Shown piece by piece: positions 10,301 to 17,372 of a stretch of DNA of 64,000 nt. This DNA comes from Campylobacter gracilis. GTDB taxonomy: Bacteria > Campylobacterota > Campylobacteria > Campylobacterales > Campylobacteraceae. The position numbers and the translations under genes are program-made. The notes under the pieces are model-generated. The model made no database searches. It saw nothing but the letters and a program-made list of their open reading frames with translations, and was not told where the DNA came from. The stretch is taken from contig NZ_CP012196.1 in NCBI RefSeq assembly GCF_001190745.1, positions 434,001-498,000 on the forward strand, in the 5' to 3' direction. How positions within the stretch are numbered: the stretch's first letter is position 1; each line of letters begins with the position of its first letter.

Positions 10301-12216
10301 GCTATAATTACGATAGTAAATCAAGCTCCATAGGGGCAGGTATAGGCATAAGCGGCAGTAAAACAACCTCCGATCCGGACAATCCCTCTGACATAAGCAA
10401 CAACATAGTAAGGTATTCAAATTCTAAGCTTTCAAGCATAAACGCTAACTACTCTAGATCCAAATCAAGCACTATGGTAAAACAGACCGTGCTATCTAGT
10501 ATAACCGCCAAAGAGCTAAACATAGAAGTAGGAGCTAATACCGATCTGAAAGGCTCATTAATAGCCGCAGGCTACTATGATGAGAGCGGAAATTTCATAG
10601 ATAACGGCAAGCTTAGATTAAAAACGAATACCCTAACATTCTCGAATTTAAGCAATACTAGATACGACAAATCAAATTCTTTAAGCATAGGGGCAAATTA
10701 TGCTTTTAAGGATCCTCAACAAGGAGGAGAAGGCGGAAGTAAAGATGGAGGTAGCCAAGCTAAAGAGAGCACTGCAGGATCAAACGCCTTTAGCTCAAAT
10801 CACATGAGCGGTATGCAAACAAGTGGCATCATAGGACAAAGCGGCACGAGCTTGCAAGATAAAAAGAACGATACCGACCCTAAGTCTAAAATTTCATCGA
10901 TTAACTACGCTAATAATAGAAACCTATCCTACTCTATGAGTAAGAGCTTAGCTACTATAGGAAAAGGAGAGCTTATAGTAGGAGATAAAGATATAAGTTC
11001 TTTAAGTAAAGATGAGCTTGCTTCTTTACAATCCGATCCCAACAATAAGGCTCTATATAACTCAGACGATCTTACTAGATTAAACAGAGATAGCTCTAAG
11101 CTAAATAAAGAGCTATACTCTACTAAGCTAAACTCTGACGTTGATGCAAGCGTAGATATGAGGCTCTTTAGCGAAGGGGGAAGGAACGAGATAAAGGATG
11201 AGCTTAATAGGGGTAGTGCGATATACGAAGCTATAAATTTAATAGCCACTACCGAGAATGCAAAAGTCTCTAAAATATTTGATTATATTGGAGGCTTTAC
11301 TAGCGGATACGATAAAGACAGTATGTCGCTTGCGGCAAATCTTGACGTGCTAAACGATCCTAGTGCCGATATATTTAAAAAGCAACGAGCCGCACAGGAT
11401 ATAGCAAATCAAATGGGGGTAAAGGTTAAATTTGCCAATCTAAATAGAGGAAGCGGAGGAAAATTTAACTCAGACGATCCGAATGCCGTATATATCAATA
11501 CGAAGCACATTAGCAATGCGAAAGAATTTATGACATCTTTGCGACACGAGCTTGTTCATCGCAGCGATAATAAACGAGGCTCTTTCATACCTAAAGATCC
11601 CGCGCAAAATCAATTCGCTACCAACTATGCCCTAGGCATGCTAAGTATGTCGGAAAAGGCTTTAAGATTAAACGGTAGAAGCCTTAACGACTATTCGCCC
11701 AAAGTAAATCCTAACGATAAAACCGTCATAGCCGATACCAGATACTTTTACTCGCTGGATCAGAGGAAGAGTGATGATTTAGACTTGGTGTATTTCAATA
11801 AAACACATGAAAAATTTACTTATGATGCTGCCGTGGAATATAAGGGTGACAAGAAAAGTCCGCATTGGGTAGGAGTCGGCGCTCACGGTTCCGAAGGACA
11901 TTTTGTTGATCTCCGAGATGATAATAAATTCAAGGGTATAGGAGTTACCCCTGTTTCTCAGTTGGCGGCCGATATTAAGAAATTTGATCCACAAGTGGAT
12001 AGCGTAACTTTATATATGTGTTTTTCTGGAAAAGATGGAAAAAATACTATATCAGTAGCTCAAGACTTAGCTAATCAACTTGGGGTTCCCGTTTATGGAT
12101 ATCCAAATAAATTTTACTTTAATGGGCTATTTCCAAGTCTTAGCTCGCCAGCTTATTTTGGCTTTGGTGGGAACGGAGAAATAAAATTTTTGCCAGAAAA
12201 TGAAGGACATAAATGA
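4318..12216 (+). CDS. Giant TpsA / CdiA-like filamentous exoprotein with C-terminal toxin tip
   Basis: Predicted 2,632-residue surface filament secreted by the adjacent TpsB. Seen: a long extended signal region (hydrophobic core LVALLLIGLLAPCFSYC at about 36-52); the TPS domain with the NPSG motif at residues 164-167; a long run of degenerate hemagglutinin-type beta-helix repeats; a coiled-coil segment at about 1725-1800; and a stalk segment, residues 1815-2302, that is duplicated downstream. The last ~330 residues form the variable tip: HELVH at 2410-2414 (HExxH zinc-peptidase signature), then VGAHGS (His2523) and LYMCFSGK (Cys2568), spaced like the His-Gly and Cys motifs of clan CD (caspase/gingipain/CPD) cysteine peptidases. 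The stop overlaps the next small membrane-protein gene by ATGA, as in CDI toxin-immunity pairs. The CDI role is inferred from architecture; adhesion alone is the alternative. Confidence 0.88.
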   Translation: MQILCLSSIFNGAGRLSAPTDIKEYFGVFTQAKKRLVALLLIGLLAPCFSYCEIIPDNSAPVNHRASVSQTPNAPATQIDIASPNDKGISINEYSKLNTPKEGTVFNNSQAGSISKTAGYIPPNPRLNRGEAKLIINQVNSPLPSNLQGNIEIAGRKADLIIANPSGINVNGATIINSSSTTLSTATPTYENEHLKSLNISKDGSINIRANGLNDNGDYLNVISNSLKLEGKIYANEINVVATDGKVSLKNTNSGLRQDNLKIEQEGGSHPKGVSIDSSALGGMYAGRINIISTKDGAGINNKGAILADGSLKIDANGDLINEGKLGSNGQTQISSKTVSNQKGSKISASNLGIKASSVENRGNIQANTLKIKVDRLDNIKGSISSSSALKIEARSLSNKDRAVIGAAKSERLNELGLNESKGSFKTGVIPPSKNKLSIISADHISNIGGAILSNKSYLDIKESLLNDNSLMVLRALDSEIPNFYNLSDSTFIVQEGLSLRGNNLRNESSKIISLGGALLGYDSIDNSKGSILSGGNLIINKGTLNNEEGLISSKGDLALNLDSLSALGKLNSDGSLYLGLKDDLSYNGGIYASGDIYLNLQGNFIASQRLISNKDLIINAKGIKNESIIAALGNLALKAKEQILNLGSLIARGELITNSESLINKKALVYAQDGVSLNAKNILNQDASNILSGGDIVINTSFLSNEALSNIISQRNLNIFNERGGEGKVDEIINASSLIYAKNTLNIGAKKLNNRSVNEPVKRVQSTGYNIDFTCNGDGWGCSGVAIPLKVNAAEIKERILKQNPNISPDELNAKIMEELSEQDMNLYVLSLYKNTRLPGEDTRLYDAITLSLKDNLFGIRRSKPHKKERLRQISYSINKEYITEDSLSKFMGSNIISAGDSNLNIDELNNDKSVIYAYNDLLLNVKSLNNRSLSLNHSMISQAEYRWKHKSHGGKGGYSDQKNIYYSQPAIVSIIGAKKDIKGYAGDISNLNSDGQINSGNAPTLIKEAFSKIDYSLIGKGLGNPNALNLNKNDLAPSLNNEADMQDIIRPSYINNLFSPISSKFYNTFYVYSELIPDFSYMHNKLSLLYDKKRTSLNSSEEDDGTLLSSAPSLIYAGGSIDLSVNGDLRNEGIIYAGSNMSLKAGSVSNLNSASIIAANALSISAKKDIINASSLIQGRSVNLNAGRDIVHKTLSKEINLNRAYGDQSSTYIGTISNIKSTEGSVALNAARDITVSGASIDSAANLILNAAKDVNINSAEEKLSYNFKSKGGYYKEDIVKNTSSRLNAKDNILIKAGGIAISGADINARGGDALLQAKNSINLSGDIDSNYYESEFKEKGFASKKSTTTKALSQSVVPTSIRAKNIMLSSQEADINIAGSALKAKEAIDMQAGNNINISPLSYNSLNYKNSSKSSLGGLKASMDMHSLYKQNLQSSSLFSETADINLRAKNDLNLISADISSGRNLGLGAGNSINILAAKEYKQELSAHKRTRFNPISVLHYPVAIAASVGAMDNIALEAGIEKIGGGSFTEVYRSDYNSKQVKEGISKLSDIKAAGDIGLNSPTAFITSNMKAGGDINIDAKNLTISAAANEYSEQSLQKSTSVSVAKVKDILSQMKPKSIDEFKKDTSIKVKLADASYDKSNTDLYGTKAVSSNMEAKNITLRGDNSLSVIGSNLKAKEDLNLISKDGNINIINSTDTASSSSNSKHLESSISLTVQNEYAQIAPAAIALQEAIKQLNQTKKQYKEYKDQKNALQDKLIELKNRYKAKEVGIDYSDIEDLQNIIEDVKDEEKYYLSNIALATANVASKTAALISQGAAASSSWVTWGFSVGASAELSGTTSKDSSKSSSSVASNLSGNNIKILTDSNKDTAINIKGSNLYASNDIYLNTHNLFMEASQDSYEAKQSSKTISGRVSATMYGGGGGSAGLDYSKSNMKEESLSHNNAKVYAGHNIYALASNDALIKGANLRADNALALKVGHDLSLASLRDSYNYDSKSSSIGAGIGISGSKTTSDPDNPSDISNNIVRYSNSKLSSINANYSRSKSSTMVKQTVLSSITAKELNIEVGANTDLKGSLIAAGYYDESGNFIDNGKLRLKTNTLTFSNLSNTRYDKSNSLSIGANYAFKDPQQGGEGGSKDGGSQAKESTAGSNAFSSNHMSGMQTSGIIGQSGTSLQDKKNDTDPKSKISSINYANNRNLSYSMSKSLATIGKGELIVGDKDISSLSKDELASLQSDPNNKALYNSDDLTRLNRDSSKLNKELYSTKLNSDVDASVDMRLFSEGGRNEIKDELNRGSAIYEAINLIATTENAKVSKIFDYIGGFTSGYDKDSMSLAANLDVLNDPSADIFKKQRAAQDIANQMGVKVKFANLNRGSGGKFNSDDPNAVYINTKHISNAKEFMTSLRHELVHRSDNKRGSFIPKDPAQNQFATNYALGMLSMSEKALRLNGRSLNDYSPKVNPNDKTVIADTRYFYSLDQRKSDDLDLVYFNKTHEKFTYDAAVEYKGDKKSPHWVGVGAHGSEGHFVDLRDDNKFKGIGVTPVSQLAADIKKFDPQVDSVTLYMCFSGKDGKNTISVAQDLANQLGVPVYGYPNKFYFNGLFPSLSSPAYFGFGGNGEIKFLPENEGHK
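9760..11223 (+). repeat. 1,464-bp direct repeat, copy 1 (inside tpsA stalk)
   Basis: This stretch recurs at 13674-15137 at a constant offset of 3,914 bases, with identical translation as far as I could follow it. It ends exactly where the two toxin tips diverge (after Arg-Gly-Ser-Ala-Ile). Confidence 0.95.
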
Positions 12217-12509
12217 ATAAGTTCAAAATTATTTTATGCTTTGTTGCTTGCTTGCTTATAGTATTGATTGCTTGCGGTTTTTATATAACAAAATTAGAAA
12301 ATGATAAATTTGAGAGAGAAATTTTGCCAAGGATGTTTTTATTAAAAGCATATAGAGAAAAGGATATTAAATATATATCAGAGCTCGAAGATGCATATAG
12401 TTGGTATTTATGTAATTATGAAAATAATGATTGTATAATAGTTTCTGGCAAAGAATTACAAAAAATTATAGAGACACACAATGCTATATTATTTGCTTTT
12501 AAAAAATAA
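12213..12509 (+). CDS. Small membrane-anchored protein, candidate immunity to the TpsA tip
   Basis: 98 residues. Seen: an N-terminal membrane segment (IILCFVACLLIVLIACGFYI, residues 6-25) and a charged soluble part with two Cys (LCNYENNDC). The ATG overlaps the stop of tpsA (ATGA), which indicates translational coupling. In CDI and polymorphic-toxin loci the gene in this place is the immunity gene for the tip just encoded. I do not recognise the family. The membrane anchor would place the soluble part at the inner membrane, probably on the periplasmic side; that is inference. The base composition is A+T-rich compared with tpsA. Confidence 0.7.
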   Translation: MNKFKIILCFVACLLIVLIACGFYITKLENDKFEREILPRMFLLKAYREKDIKYISELEDAYSWYLCNYENNDCIIVSGKELQKIIETHNAILFAFKK

Positions 12510-12532
12510 TGTAGTGCTATAAGGATCAGTAA

Positions 12533-12829
12533 ATGAAAATAGTAAAACTTTTAATATTTTTAATATTTTATACTTTGATACTATTATATTTCACATTACC
12601 AAGGTTGGGTGCACGTCCAGATTTAATATTTATAAATTTGAATTCACTTTCCAAAGATGACTTAAATAAAGATGAATTTCACCGTGAACTTAATAGTAGT
12701 GATTGGTTTTTGCGGAAAGATGGAAATATAAGCGCAGTTGAACCCGAAGAGGTCAGAAGCATATTAAAAGACGAAAATTCTACGGTATTGTTTGGAATAT
12801 ACAGCGAGGCGTATACCTTTTATCATTAG
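12533..12829 (+). CDS. Small membrane-anchored protein, second candidate immunity or accessory protein
   Basis: 98 residues, unrecognised. Seen: membrane segment LLIFLIFYTLILLYFTL near residues 5-21, followed by a charged domain with FHRELNSSDWFLRKDG. AAGGATCAGTAA precedes the ATG. It follows the first candidate immunity gene by 23 bases and precedes a displaced toxin tip. It has the same size and layout (one membrane segment, 70-80-residue outside domain) as its upstream neighbour, without obvious sequence similarity. It could protect against a tip no longer present here. Confidence 0.6.
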   Translation: MKIVKLLIFLIFYTLILLYFTLPRLGARPDLIFINLNSLSKDDLNKDEFHRELNSSDWFLRKDGNISAVEPEEVRSILKDENSTVLFGIYSEAYTFYH

Positions 12830-12836
12830 TTAATAA

Positions 12837-13136
12837 ACAACAAAGATAAAACCAGAGCTAACGATCGGCGGCGGTATTCAGGGTAGAGAAACGGGGTTTG
12901 GCGAGAATATACGTTATGCGGACAATGCAAAAGATGCCAAAAGAGTTGGTAGTAACGCAGCGGCAAATGAGTTAGCAAAAACACGAGAGTACGAAGATGC
13001 GCATGCTCTAAAAAAGGCAAATTTAGATGGTCAATCTGATAAAAAAATTTCACATTATGATATATATTATCATAAGGAAAGTAGAACTATATTTTTGAAG
13101 CATAAAACTACCGGGCGAATGATAGAAGCCCAGTAA
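12837..13136 (+). pseudogene. Displaced CdiA-type C-terminal toxin tip (fragment, no start codon)
   Basis: An open frame without a proper start, running from just after a stop at 12834-12836 to TAA at 13134. It begins with the segment KPELTIGGGIQGRETGF, which is shared with another displaced tip at 17 kb, and continues as a small basic domain (NAAANELAKTREYEDAHALK, then YDIYYHKESRTIFLKHK). That pattern resembles small polymorphic-toxin nuclease-type tips; I recall similar sequences under 'polymorphic toxin type 33' but cannot confirm this. It is followed 25 bases later by a likely cognate immunity gene. It cannot be secreted as it stands and would act only after recombination onto a tpsA. Confidence 0.65.
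12845..12899 (+). repeat. Toxin-junction repeat, copy 1
   Basis: About 55 bases starting ATAAAACC that encode the KPELTIGGG segment. Near-identical to 17045-17099 (offset 4,200), with three substitutions noticed. In both places unrelated toxin domains follow, so this looks like the recombination junction of a tip cassette. Confidence 0.85.
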
Positions 13137-13161
13137 ATTTGTAAATTTATGAGGAGCATAA

Positions 13162-13557
13162 ATGACTACTATGTATGTTGGTTTTTGGTTGTCTTCGGAT
13201 AAATATAACTTTGATTTTTCGGACTTGATCCTATGCGGGGAGATTGAGAAAAATAAAATTGGTGACATAAATAAAAGACGTGGCGAAGTCATAAATAGAT
13301 GTAACTGGTCGTGTTGTACTGCCAAGAAAGAGTGTGTATTTACAAGCGATGCCTTAAAAGATTTGTATGAAATTTTAAAAACGAACTTCGGCGATATCAA
13401 AAAGAGGATATCAGAATTAAATTTAACCGTTAATATTTATGTAGCGGTAGATACGACGGAAAAGGACGATGTTTATGCTATAGATTTTAGCAAAGAAATG
13501 ATAAAAATGTGCGCCGAACTAAATGCCGATGTCTGCGTAGACGGGATATATTATTAA
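13162..13557 (+). CDS. Candidate immunity protein (possibly DUF4279-like), copy 1
   Basis: 131 residues. GAGGAG precedes the ATG. Seen: N-terminal MYVGFWLSSDKYNFDFSDLI, a CNWSCC cysteine cluster and a C-terminal acidic-hydrophobic half ending CAELNADVCVDGI. The gene is nearly identical to 18175-18588, except that eight codons are missing here and the C-terminus is two residues longer. The opening (a strand followed by 'SSD..FDFSDLI' and 'KRRGE') reminded me of DUF4279 proteins; this is tentative. It directly follows a displaced toxin tip (12837-13136) and precedes the orphan secreted tip gene, so an immunity role is likely. Confidence 0.65.
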   Translation: MTTMYVGFWLSSDKYNFDFSDLILCGEIEKNKIGDINKRRGEVINRCNWSCCTAKKECVFTSDALKDLYEILKTNFGDIKKRISELNLTVNIYVAVDTTEKDDVYAIDFSKEMIKMCAELNADVCVDGIYY

Positions 13558-13619
13558 TTTGTGTGGGGAGAGAGACGGCGTAGAAAATAAATTTCTAATA
13601 GGCCATTAAAAAGATAAAA

Positions 13620-16190
13620 ATGAATAAATTTATAAAAAAGCTTTCTTTCTTTACCCTTGCTCTCTTATCGGCTGCCGCCCTCATCTCCCAAGGAGCCGCC
13701 GCATCCTCTAGCTGGGTTACCTGGGGCTTTAGCGTAGGCGCCTCCGCAGAGCTTAGCGGAACCACTTCCAAAGATAGCTCTAAATCAAGTAGCTCCGTAG
13801 CCTCTAATCTTAGCGGCAATAATATTAAAATTTTAACTGATAGCAATAAAGATACCGCTATAAATATCAAAGGCTCAAATTTATATGCTAGTAATGATAT
13901 ATATCTAAACACCCATAATCTATTTATGGAAGCTTCGCAAGATAGCTATGAGGCTAAACAAAGCTCTAAAACCATAAGCGGAAGAGTATCTGCTACTATG
14001 TATGGAGGCGGAGGAGGAAGCGCAGGACTTGATTACTCTAAAAGCAATATGAAAGAGGAAAGCCTTAGCCACAATAACGCTAAAGTTTATGCAGGACATA
14101 ATATATACGCCTTAGCTAGTAACGACGCTTTAATAAAAGGAGCAAACCTTAGAGCGGATAACGCTTTAGCTTTAAAGGTAGGACATGATCTAAGCCTAGC
14201 AAGCCTGCGAGATAGCTATAATTACGATAGTAAATCAAGCTCCATAGGGGCAGGTATAGGCATAAGCGGCAGTAAAACAACCTCCGATCCGGACAATCCC
14301 TCTGACATAAGCAACAACATAGTAAGGTATTCAAATTCTAAGCTTTCAAGCATAAACGCTAACTACTCTAGATCCAAATCAAGCACTATGGTAAAACAGA
14401 CCGTGCTATCTAGTATAACCGCCAAAGAGCTAAACATAGAAGTAGGAGCTAATACCGATCTGAAAGGCTCATTAATAGCCGCAGGCTACTATGATGAGAG
14501 CGGAAATTTCATAGATAACGGCAAGCTTAGATTAAAAACGAATACCCTAACATTCTCGAATTTAAGCAATACTAGATACGACAAATCAAATTCTTTAAGC
14601 ATAGGGGCAAATTATGCTTTTAAGGATCCTCAACAAGGAGGAGAAGGCGGAAGTAAAGATGGAGGTAGCCAAGCTAAAGAGAGCACTGCAGGATCAAACG
14701 CCTTTAGCTCAAATCACATGAGCGGTATGCAAACAAGTGGCATCATAGGACAAAGCGGCACGAGCTTGCAAGATAAAAAGAACGATACCGACCCTAAGTC
14801 TAAAATTTCATCGATTAACTACGCTAATAATAGAAACCTATCCTACTCTATGAGTAAGAGCTTAGCTACTATAGGAAAAGGAGAGCTTATAGTAGGAGAT
14901 AAAGATATAAGTTCTTTAAGTAAAGATGAGCTTGCTTCTTTACAATCCGATCCCAACAATAAGGCTCTATATAACTCAGACGATCTTACTAGATTAAACA
15001 GAGATAGCTCTAAGCTAAATAAAGAGCTATACTCTACTAAGCTAAACTCTGACGTTGATGCAAGCGTAGATATGAGGCTCTTTAGCGAAGGGGGAAGGAA
15101 CGAGATAAAGGATGAGCTTAATAGGGGTAGTGCGATAACCAAGTCCTTAGAGATGCTTATAAAAACTGGGGATTTTTCTTTTAATGAAAACGTAGCGGAA
15201 TATGCAAACGCTTATGAGTTAAGCAAGGCTTATGGTAAAGATTTAAGCTCGGTACTAATGGATGAAAAAGTAGGCATCGGCACTAAAGAGCAGGTAATAA
15301 AATCTCTAGTAGATGCTTATGCAAAAGCCAATGGTTTAAATTTAGAAGGTATTAAAGTAAAACTAATATCCGATGCCAATGCAAAGGGCAAAAATGATGA
15401 GCCTTTCAAAGGGAATTTCGACTCTTTAAGCAAAACTATCACTTTAAATTTAGCCAATACGTCGGATATAAAAACATTTGCTCAAACCCTAGGACATGAG
15501 CTAAGCCATGCTATAGACTACAAAAAAGGACGCTTCGCTCCAGGCGATAAGGCTATGAATAAATATGCCGATATAAAGGGCGATCACTTTGCGGACTATC
15601 TCGAAAGAGGCCTAGATATAACGGGCTCGAAAATAAATTTAGGGGACAAGCTGCCGAGCTACGATAAATACAATAAGATCAACCAAGCCCTCTTGGAACA
15701 TAATCTTAAGAATTTTAATAGCACGGATAAGAGATGGAGCGATAATGCGGATTTGAATTTGTTTAATTTTGGATTACACTTGGATGCCCCTCGTTATATG
15801 AGCGCATTATCATTAAGTGTTATTCTAAGAGATGAGGAAATTTATCGAGTATATGGGCACGGTGATTCTCAAGGATTTATTCATGATGAAAGAGAGGCAT
15901 ATCATTCTGGGATAAAACTAGCACCAGAAGATTTAGTCAAATTGATACAAAGAGATCCGGAATATCGAAAAACTAAAATAATTGATTTAAGAGCATGCTA
16001 TTCCGGTTTTAAGTCATATTCGGGAGAAGCATATGCACAAAGAGTTGCGGATTTAACCGGGAAGCCTACGATCGGATATACGGACGAGTATATGTATAGA
16101 CTATTTGAAGGCATTCCAAATCAAGACCTTGGTTCCGTGATGGTTCCTTTCATTCCTAAAAAGCCAAAAATAAGTAAGGATATAAAATGA
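13620..16190 (+). CDS. Orphan TpsA stalk-plus-tip protein with its own signal peptide
   Basis: 856 residues. Seen: a new 18-residue N-terminus (MNKFIKKLSFFTLALLSA) joined to residues that correspond to TpsA from about 1815 on; residues 19-506 match TpsA exactly over the 1,464-bp repeat. The tip then diverges: HELSH at 626-630, RVYGHGDS (His747) and LRACYSGF (Cys793). So it has the same HExxH plus clan-CD-like layout as the main tip but a different sequence. It lacks the TPS domain, so TpsB should not recognise it. The hydrophobic start plus the small-residue stretch QGAAASS make a plausible Sec signal, hence periplasmic location or a recombination reservoir. The stop overlaps the next gene (ATGA). 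Confidence 0.8.
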   Translation: MNKFIKKLSFFTLALLSAAALISQGAAASSSWVTWGFSVGASAELSGTTSKDSSKSSSSVASNLSGNNIKILTDSNKDTAINIKGSNLYASNDIYLNTHNLFMEASQDSYEAKQSSKTISGRVSATMYGGGGGSAGLDYSKSNMKEESLSHNNAKVYAGHNIYALASNDALIKGANLRADNALALKVGHDLSLASLRDSYNYDSKSSSIGAGIGISGSKTTSDPDNPSDISNNIVRYSNSKLSSINANYSRSKSSTMVKQTVLSSITAKELNIEVGANTDLKGSLIAAGYYDESGNFIDNGKLRLKTNTLTFSNLSNTRYDKSNSLSIGANYAFKDPQQGGEGGSKDGGSQAKESTAGSNAFSSNHMSGMQTSGIIGQSGTSLQDKKNDTDPKSKISSINYANNRNLSYSMSKSLATIGKGELIVGDKDISSLSKDELASLQSDPNNKALYNSDDLTRLNRDSSKLNKELYSTKLNSDVDASVDMRLFSEGGRNEIKDELNRGSAITKSLEMLIKTGDFSFNENVAEYANAYELSKAYGKDLSSVLMDEKVGIGTKEQVIKSLVDAYAKANGLNLEGIKVKLISDANAKGKNDEPFKGNFDSLSKTITLNLANTSDIKTFAQTLGHELSHAIDYKKGRFAPGDKAMNKYADIKGDHFADYLERGLDITGSKINLGDKLPSYDKYNKINQALLEHNLKNFNSTDKRWSDNADLNLFNFGLHLDAPRYMSALSLSVILRDEEIYRVYGHGDSQGFIHDEREAYHSGIKLAPEDLVKLIQRDPEYRKTKIIDLRACYSGFKSYSGEAYAQRVADLTGKPTIGYTDEYMYRLFEGIPNQDLGSVMVPFIPKKPKISKDIK
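13674..15137 (+). repeat. 1,464-bp direct repeat, copy 2
   Basis: Second copy of 9760-11223. It is long enough for efficient homologous recombination, which would delete 3.9 kb and place the second tip on the full-length tpsA. Confidence 0.95.
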
Positions 16191-16648
16191 AATTTTTTCT
16201 CATCATAATTAGTATATTTCTTTATATTTATATTGTTCTTTCGGTGCTAAGTTTTTCACCTTGTGATATTAACGATATGTTGAGGCGAAACTACAATCGT
16301 ATGGAGCAAAAATGCAGATTAAAATTGATACGACGGGCTAATAATGGCAACAGCGGGGCGCATAGGCGACTTTTCTATTTTTATGAATCTTATTTTTTAG
16401 ATAGATATTGTGTAGATAAAAAGGCGCAGCAAGAATTAGACAAAGAGGAACTAAATTTTATTAAAAAATTTCATTCTGGAAATTTAGATCTATGCACAAA
16501 TAACGGTTTTATAGTTGGTTTATTAAAAAAGTGCGTTTTGAAAGAGGGAAATTTTACATTGTGTACCAAGCGGATCGGAAAGGAAAAAGAGATTAACATG
16601 GATGAAGTCATACATCTATATTACACGGATAAAAAACCAAAAGAATAA
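16187..16648 (+). CDS. Membrane-anchored candidate immunity protein for the orphan tip
   Basis: 153 residues. Seen: an N-terminal membrane segment (FFLIIISIFLYIYIVLSVLSF), then a basic, cysteine-containing domain (SPCDIND, QKCRLKLIRRANNGNSGAHRRL, DRYC) and a later half with Cys pairs. The ATG overlaps the stop of the orphan tip gene (ATGA). The following broken gene (16657-16988) is a paralogue: both share CDIxD, then LIRxxxxxGNxxAxxRL, then ELDxEExxFxKK. Family not recognised. The layout suits protection outside the cytoplasm against a peptidase-type toxin, which is inference. Confidence 0.7.
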   Translation: MKFFLIIISIFLYIYIVLSVLSFSPCDINDMLRRNYNRMEQKCRLKLIRRANNGNSGAHRRLFYFYESYFLDRYCVDKKAQQELDKEELNFIKKFHSGNLDLCTNNGFIVGLLKKCVLKEGNFTLCTKRIGKEKEINMDEVIHLYYTDKKPKE

Positions 16649-16656
16649 GAGCTTTC

Positions 16657-16988
16657 ATGAAAAATAAAATTTACTTTATTGCCGCTGCTATAATATTATT
16701 TGCGTGGATATTTTATCTATATAAAGAGCAAAGCGCCTCTTGCGATATAAAAGATCTTTTTATGGGCGATACTGAAATAACAAAAGAGTGCGAATTGCTA
16801 TAATAAGGCAATTTGACAAGAATGGTAACCCTCGCGCATATAAAAGGTTGAGTTTGGTTTATGGAAAAATTTTAAGCGAAAGACCGACAGAGGAGGTTTT
16901 AGATGAGCTAGATCAAGAAGAGATAGAATTTTTAAAAAAATTGTATCCTGATTCAGAAATTCTATCTAAATTACCACGTAAAAAATAG
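16657..16988 (+). pseudogene. Frameshifted paralogue of the preceding immunity gene
   Basis: ATG at 16657 opens MKNKIYFIAAAIILFAWIF and reads to ECELL before TAATAA at 16801. In another frame the sequence continues as IIRQFDKNGNPRAYKRLSLVYG and ends EFLKKLYPDSEILSKLPRKK at 16988. Joined, it aligns along the first ~100 residues of the gene at 16187 (CDIxD, LIRxxxxxGNxxAxxRL, ELDxEExEFLKK). A single frameshift near 16795-16805 breaks it. Either a dead immunity copy or a sequencing error. Confidence 0.75.
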
Positions 16989-17000
16989 GTGCGGCCATAA

Positions 17001-17372
17001 AAAGAGCGCGGAGGACGCCCTTACACTCACGTACCTCAATCGCCTATAAAACCGGAGCTAACGATCGGCGGCGGAGTTCAGGGTAGAGAAACGGGGTTTA
17101 GAGAAAATATTATTGGATATATACGTGAGCCAGAAACTAGTGAATTGAAGGGCTTCCCTGGATTAACCGAAGCAAAGCGAAAAACTCCGATACAGGGGGG
17201 CGGTGGATTAAGGAAGCGATGGAAAGACAAAAAGGGTAATATTTATGAGTGGGATTATCGGCATGGGGAACTAGAAAAATATGATAAGCAGGGGCGGCAT
17301 TTGGGTCAATTTAACCATATAACTGGCAAACAAACTAAACCCGCGGATAAAACAAGAAAGGTTGAAAAATGA
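17001..17372 (+). pseudogene. Displaced toxin tip with colicin-E3-like ribonuclease domain
   Basis: An open frame following a stop at 16998, with no credible start until GTG/TTG codons near 17145. It carries the KPELTIGGG junction at about residue 16 and then a domain strikingly like the C-terminal rRNase of colicin E3: GGGLRKRW, IYEWDYRHGELEKYD, GRHLGQFNHITGKQ and the K/R-rich end. The E3 catalytic set Asp, His, Glu appears in EWDxxHGELE. Colicin E3 cuts 16S rRNA in the decoding centre, so this tip would stop translation. The stop overlaps the next gene (ATGA). The domain looks intact; what is missing is a start and a delivery module. A G6 run at 17195-17200 lies inside it. Confidence 0.85.
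17045..17099 (+). repeat. Toxin-junction repeat, copy 2
   Basis: Near-identical to 12845-12899; encodes the same KPELTIGGG segment upstream of a different toxin. Confidence 0.85.

Noticed and set aside
13595..14334. Minus-strand open frames inside the duplicated stalk
   Set aside because: Shadows of the repeat-rich plus-strand gene; they recur identically at 9711-10420 because the DNA is duplicated.
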